64,000 bases of DNA from Agelaius tricolor. Its lineage: Eukaryota; Chordata; Aves; Passeriformes; Icteridae. The translations under genes and the position numbers were made by a program. The stretch is taken from the NCBI GenBank assembly GCA_023055355.1, contig JALJCS010000024.1:8881501-8945500 (forward strand). Direction: 5' to 3'. Shown here in pieces: positions 61,443-64,000 of the stretch; position 1 is the first letter of the stretch; each line of letters begins with the position of its first letter. The notes below the pieces were generated by a model. That model was not told the DNA's origin and ran no database searches. It saw only the letters and a list, made by a program, of their open reading frames with translations.

Positions 61443-63675
61443 ATTCTGTTGAAGTTATCATTCAAGATGTTGAAGTTGTTCATTCTGCCCCACTAGAGTG
61501 GGAAATTAGAAAATATCAGGATTATAGATAGAAGGTAGATAAATATTGTTCAGTTCCACACCCTATAACGATAGAAAAACTATAGAAATTACTCTGGAAA
61601 TTATGCAAAACCTACTGGGATAATATGGCAGCTATGTACAAACCATGTGTGCAAACAGCAAAGTCACTGTTTCAGGGGGTGAACTGTAACATTCTCTTCT
61701 GTGGATTTTTAGCAGAAGACTGAAATAACATTTCTGCACGTTGGTCCAGGCTCTTGGGGAAAAAAAAAAAAAGGAACCCAACAAAAAAACCCCAAAAACT
61801 CATTTCCATTATGGCTGTTCTGATTCTACAAACTGAAGATGACGTTCTCACAGAGCACAGTAATGACACCAAACATTCTCTGGCTTAAATAAAATCCCAA
61901 AGATTTAAGAAAGTGTCCCAGTACAGTCACAAACTCCATTAAAAATCCAGACACACAGCTTTGTAATTCCTAGGGTAAATTTTCCAAGGAATGAAGCATT
62001 TTACACACATCCACTTTAGCAAACTGTTTGAAAAAAAGTCTTAATGATTATTAATGCTGTTGCTGCAGTAGCATGTGTTGCACACACCTCACATGAGCAC
62101 ATTTAAATGTGCTGCTAAAGATAACTAGAATAAAAAAGAAGTATTTTTCAAGGTAACTAAGGAAGTATTAAGTAGGATTCAATGGATTAGACAAAAATAT
62201 GAGCTACAATAAAGCAATACATAACAGCAATCACAATATAATTGCTCAGGTGCAAAATATATAATATATATGATGAATAAAATCATATGAATGAAAAAAA
62301 CTGAAATGGTGCAGCAAGTGTAACTGATGACTAGAAGTTATATATCAAGATGATAGCAATTCATAAGCTACTAAAACCTTCCTCTTGATTAACTATATTT
62401 CATTAGAAAGCCATCAAATCAATTCTGTTGAAACCATAAAAGATGATGCTGTGATAAATAATTTTTGGAAGAAATTCCAATTACCTTGGAAATTAATTTA
62501 CTTTTATTTGCAAGATTTAGGATCCATAATTTTAACTTCAGTGTTTCAGTTGCCATAACAACTTTGTACATTTGTTCCTAGTTCATTTATGAGCACATAA
62601 TTTTTTAATTTGATTGCATCATTTGATAGATAAGACAGTTTAATGCAGTTTTTAAGCTAACTCATTTAAACTATTTGTTGGAGGATTGCTGGTTATTTCT
62701 GTTCCTGATAAAGCTCATAATCAGGCAGAGTTAATTTAACAGAAATTATATGCAATGATAATCTTTTCCAGTAAATTCTGTTCAATAGACGAGACCTATT
62801 CAATAGAGACTCCTTGCTCAGGTGAGCAGCAGTAGCTGTGTCATCTCCTGTCCCTGTGTTTTGCTTTACTCATGAATACCTGAGAACACTCAAAGACCTC
62901 AGAGTGGTGGGAGTGATCCTGCAGGATTTTCCCACCAAGGTCACAAAGGTCACGTGGGGAATTTATTCAGATGTTTAATGTAGCAACTAAAACTGTGCAA
63001 GTTTTGCAGTTGTACTGAGGACTAGTGATGACAATTGTGTGATGCACAGTCCCTTTGTTTGAAATCAGAAGCCTCTTTCATTCTAGACTCACTGCTTTAA
63101 TCTCCAAGTGCTGCACTGGCTTTTGCTCTCCTCTGTATGAGTTTGCCATCAGCTGTGATGTTCAGAACAGGACACTGCAGCAGAGTGTCTGCACAGTAAT
63201 GAGCTGCCCTGTTGGCATACTCTGCTAAATTCATATGCCACTTGGGGGTGGCCTCTAGTTTTTTTGAAAGAGACTTCAAAAGTATGGAGCTACTGACAGT
63301 AAAACCTAGGATTTGAATCAGGGTCAGTTGAGGGCCCACATACAGGTGAGATGGGCATCTCAAGGGCTCTCTCTTGGATAATATGTCGAAATTCCTTTGG
63401 AGAGCACCTAAGCAAACTGTCCAAGCATGTACCCAAAATTCTTTACAGATCCAAACCTCACTAGCTAACAGTGAGTATATGATCAAGGTGGGAAAGGAAA
63501 CCACACTATGAGAGATGCTAGTTAATTCTTTTAACAATTCTTTCTGTCTCCTTTTAAATGGAAGCAGTCACAGGGCTTCATCAAAAAATTATATTTATAC
63601 CTTGTTCCGAATTGAAGGTCTCCTTTCCAGCAGTAAATCATATGAGAAGGAAATAGAATGGTCAGTGAACTTATT

Positions 63676-63725
63676 GTTTTGTACATTTTTTAACTCTCAT
63701 GTTTTGTATATTTTTTAACTCTCAG
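63676..63725. repeat. 25-bp tandem duplication
   Basis: Two adjacent copies of a unit beginning gttttgtacatttttt and ending aactctca, with two differences between the copies. Confidence 0.9.
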
Positions 63726-64000
63726 ACCTCTCTGCTAATTTTGATAAGACTATTGCAATTTCAGATTAAATATTCAATCTACCTTACAGTTCACTAGATA
63801 TCAAAGACCATTTACATTAAAAAACCAGCATCTTTCTCAGTTATCTTCTACATAAAAGGATTAGTTAGAAGTCTTGTCAATTTATGGTGACTTCAAAGAG
63901 CTGAGTCCTTTGCTTCACGTAGACCTTTACTATGAATGATGAAAATATCCTTGAAAAAGCAAATAAATGTGACAATCTTCTTTTTGTTCTGCCTGTTGTG

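Larger units (their letters stand above)
57552..64000 (-). other. SORCS2: SORCS2 intron (partial)
   Basis: At least 6.4 kb of intron. It holds an old CR1 copy (59890-60880), a younger CR1 copy (60884-61442), a TA/CA microsatellite (59758-59815), an A-run at 61760-61772 and a 25-bp tandem duplication (63676-63725). I looked for the preceding exon (end of the propeller, GDETLVMT-like) and did not find it. Open frames at 58436-58939 and 63097-63537 match nothing recognised. Confidence 0.8.

Noticed and set aside
63097..63537. 146-codon minus-strand open frame
   Set aside because: No recognised family, no repeat match and no SORCS2 similarity. Kept only as a note because it is longer than most random frames here.
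1..64000. CRISPR arrays, tRNA or rRNA genes, phage or bacterial operons
   Set aside because: No regularly spaced direct repeats, cloverleaf-like sequence or rRNA-like segments were noticed; the window is vertebrate intronic and intergenic DNA.

Overview
The window is vertebrate nuclear DNA, most probably from a bird and perhaps a songbird. The evidence is short coding exons with GT-AG junctions in long AT-rich introns, several CR1 retroposon copies (including the typical avian CR1 3' end near 51.2, 54.9 and 61.4 kb), and a solo LTR that resembles passerine ERVL LTRs. There are no prokaryotic operons, CRISPR arrays or phage genes. Gene identities come from translating exons by eye and comparing them with remembered human proteins; no database search was possible.

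Two genes point towards each other. On the + strand at the left edge is the 3' end of AFAP1 (actin filament-associated protein 1): the penultimate coding exon (645-806), the 27-base last coding segment with the stop (5145-5171), and a 3'UTR of about 3.4 kb ending near an AATAAA at 8551. On the - strand is the 3' half of SORCS2 (VPS10-domain sorting receptor): thirteen coding exons between 57551 and 23219, encoding about 540 residues from the end of the beta-propeller through the 10CC module, PKD-like and membrane-proximal domains, the transmembrane helix and the cytoplasmic tail. Every exon junction closes in phase. Convergent AFAP1 and SORCS2 also matches the order I recall for human 4p16.

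Layout: 1-8570 AFAP1 end; about 8.6-23.2 kb intergenic DNA plus a SORCS2 3'UTR of uncertain length; 23.2-57.6 kb SORCS2 exons and introns; 57.6-64 kb a further SORCS2 intron containing a compound CR1 region. The rest of the gene lies to the right of the window.

The most interesting observations are in the SORCS2 tail. There are three same-phase alternative donors in one exon, the outer two adding an acidic segment that the remembered human protein lacks, and the intron after the transmembrane exon uses a GC-AG splice pair. Also notable are a perfect 23-bp inverted repeat at 20.4 kb, possible MIR-type SINE remnants, an (ATTCT)n repeat next to a CR1 tail, and a candidate very distal poly(A) site for SORCS2. 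I found no evidence for a wholly new biological system.
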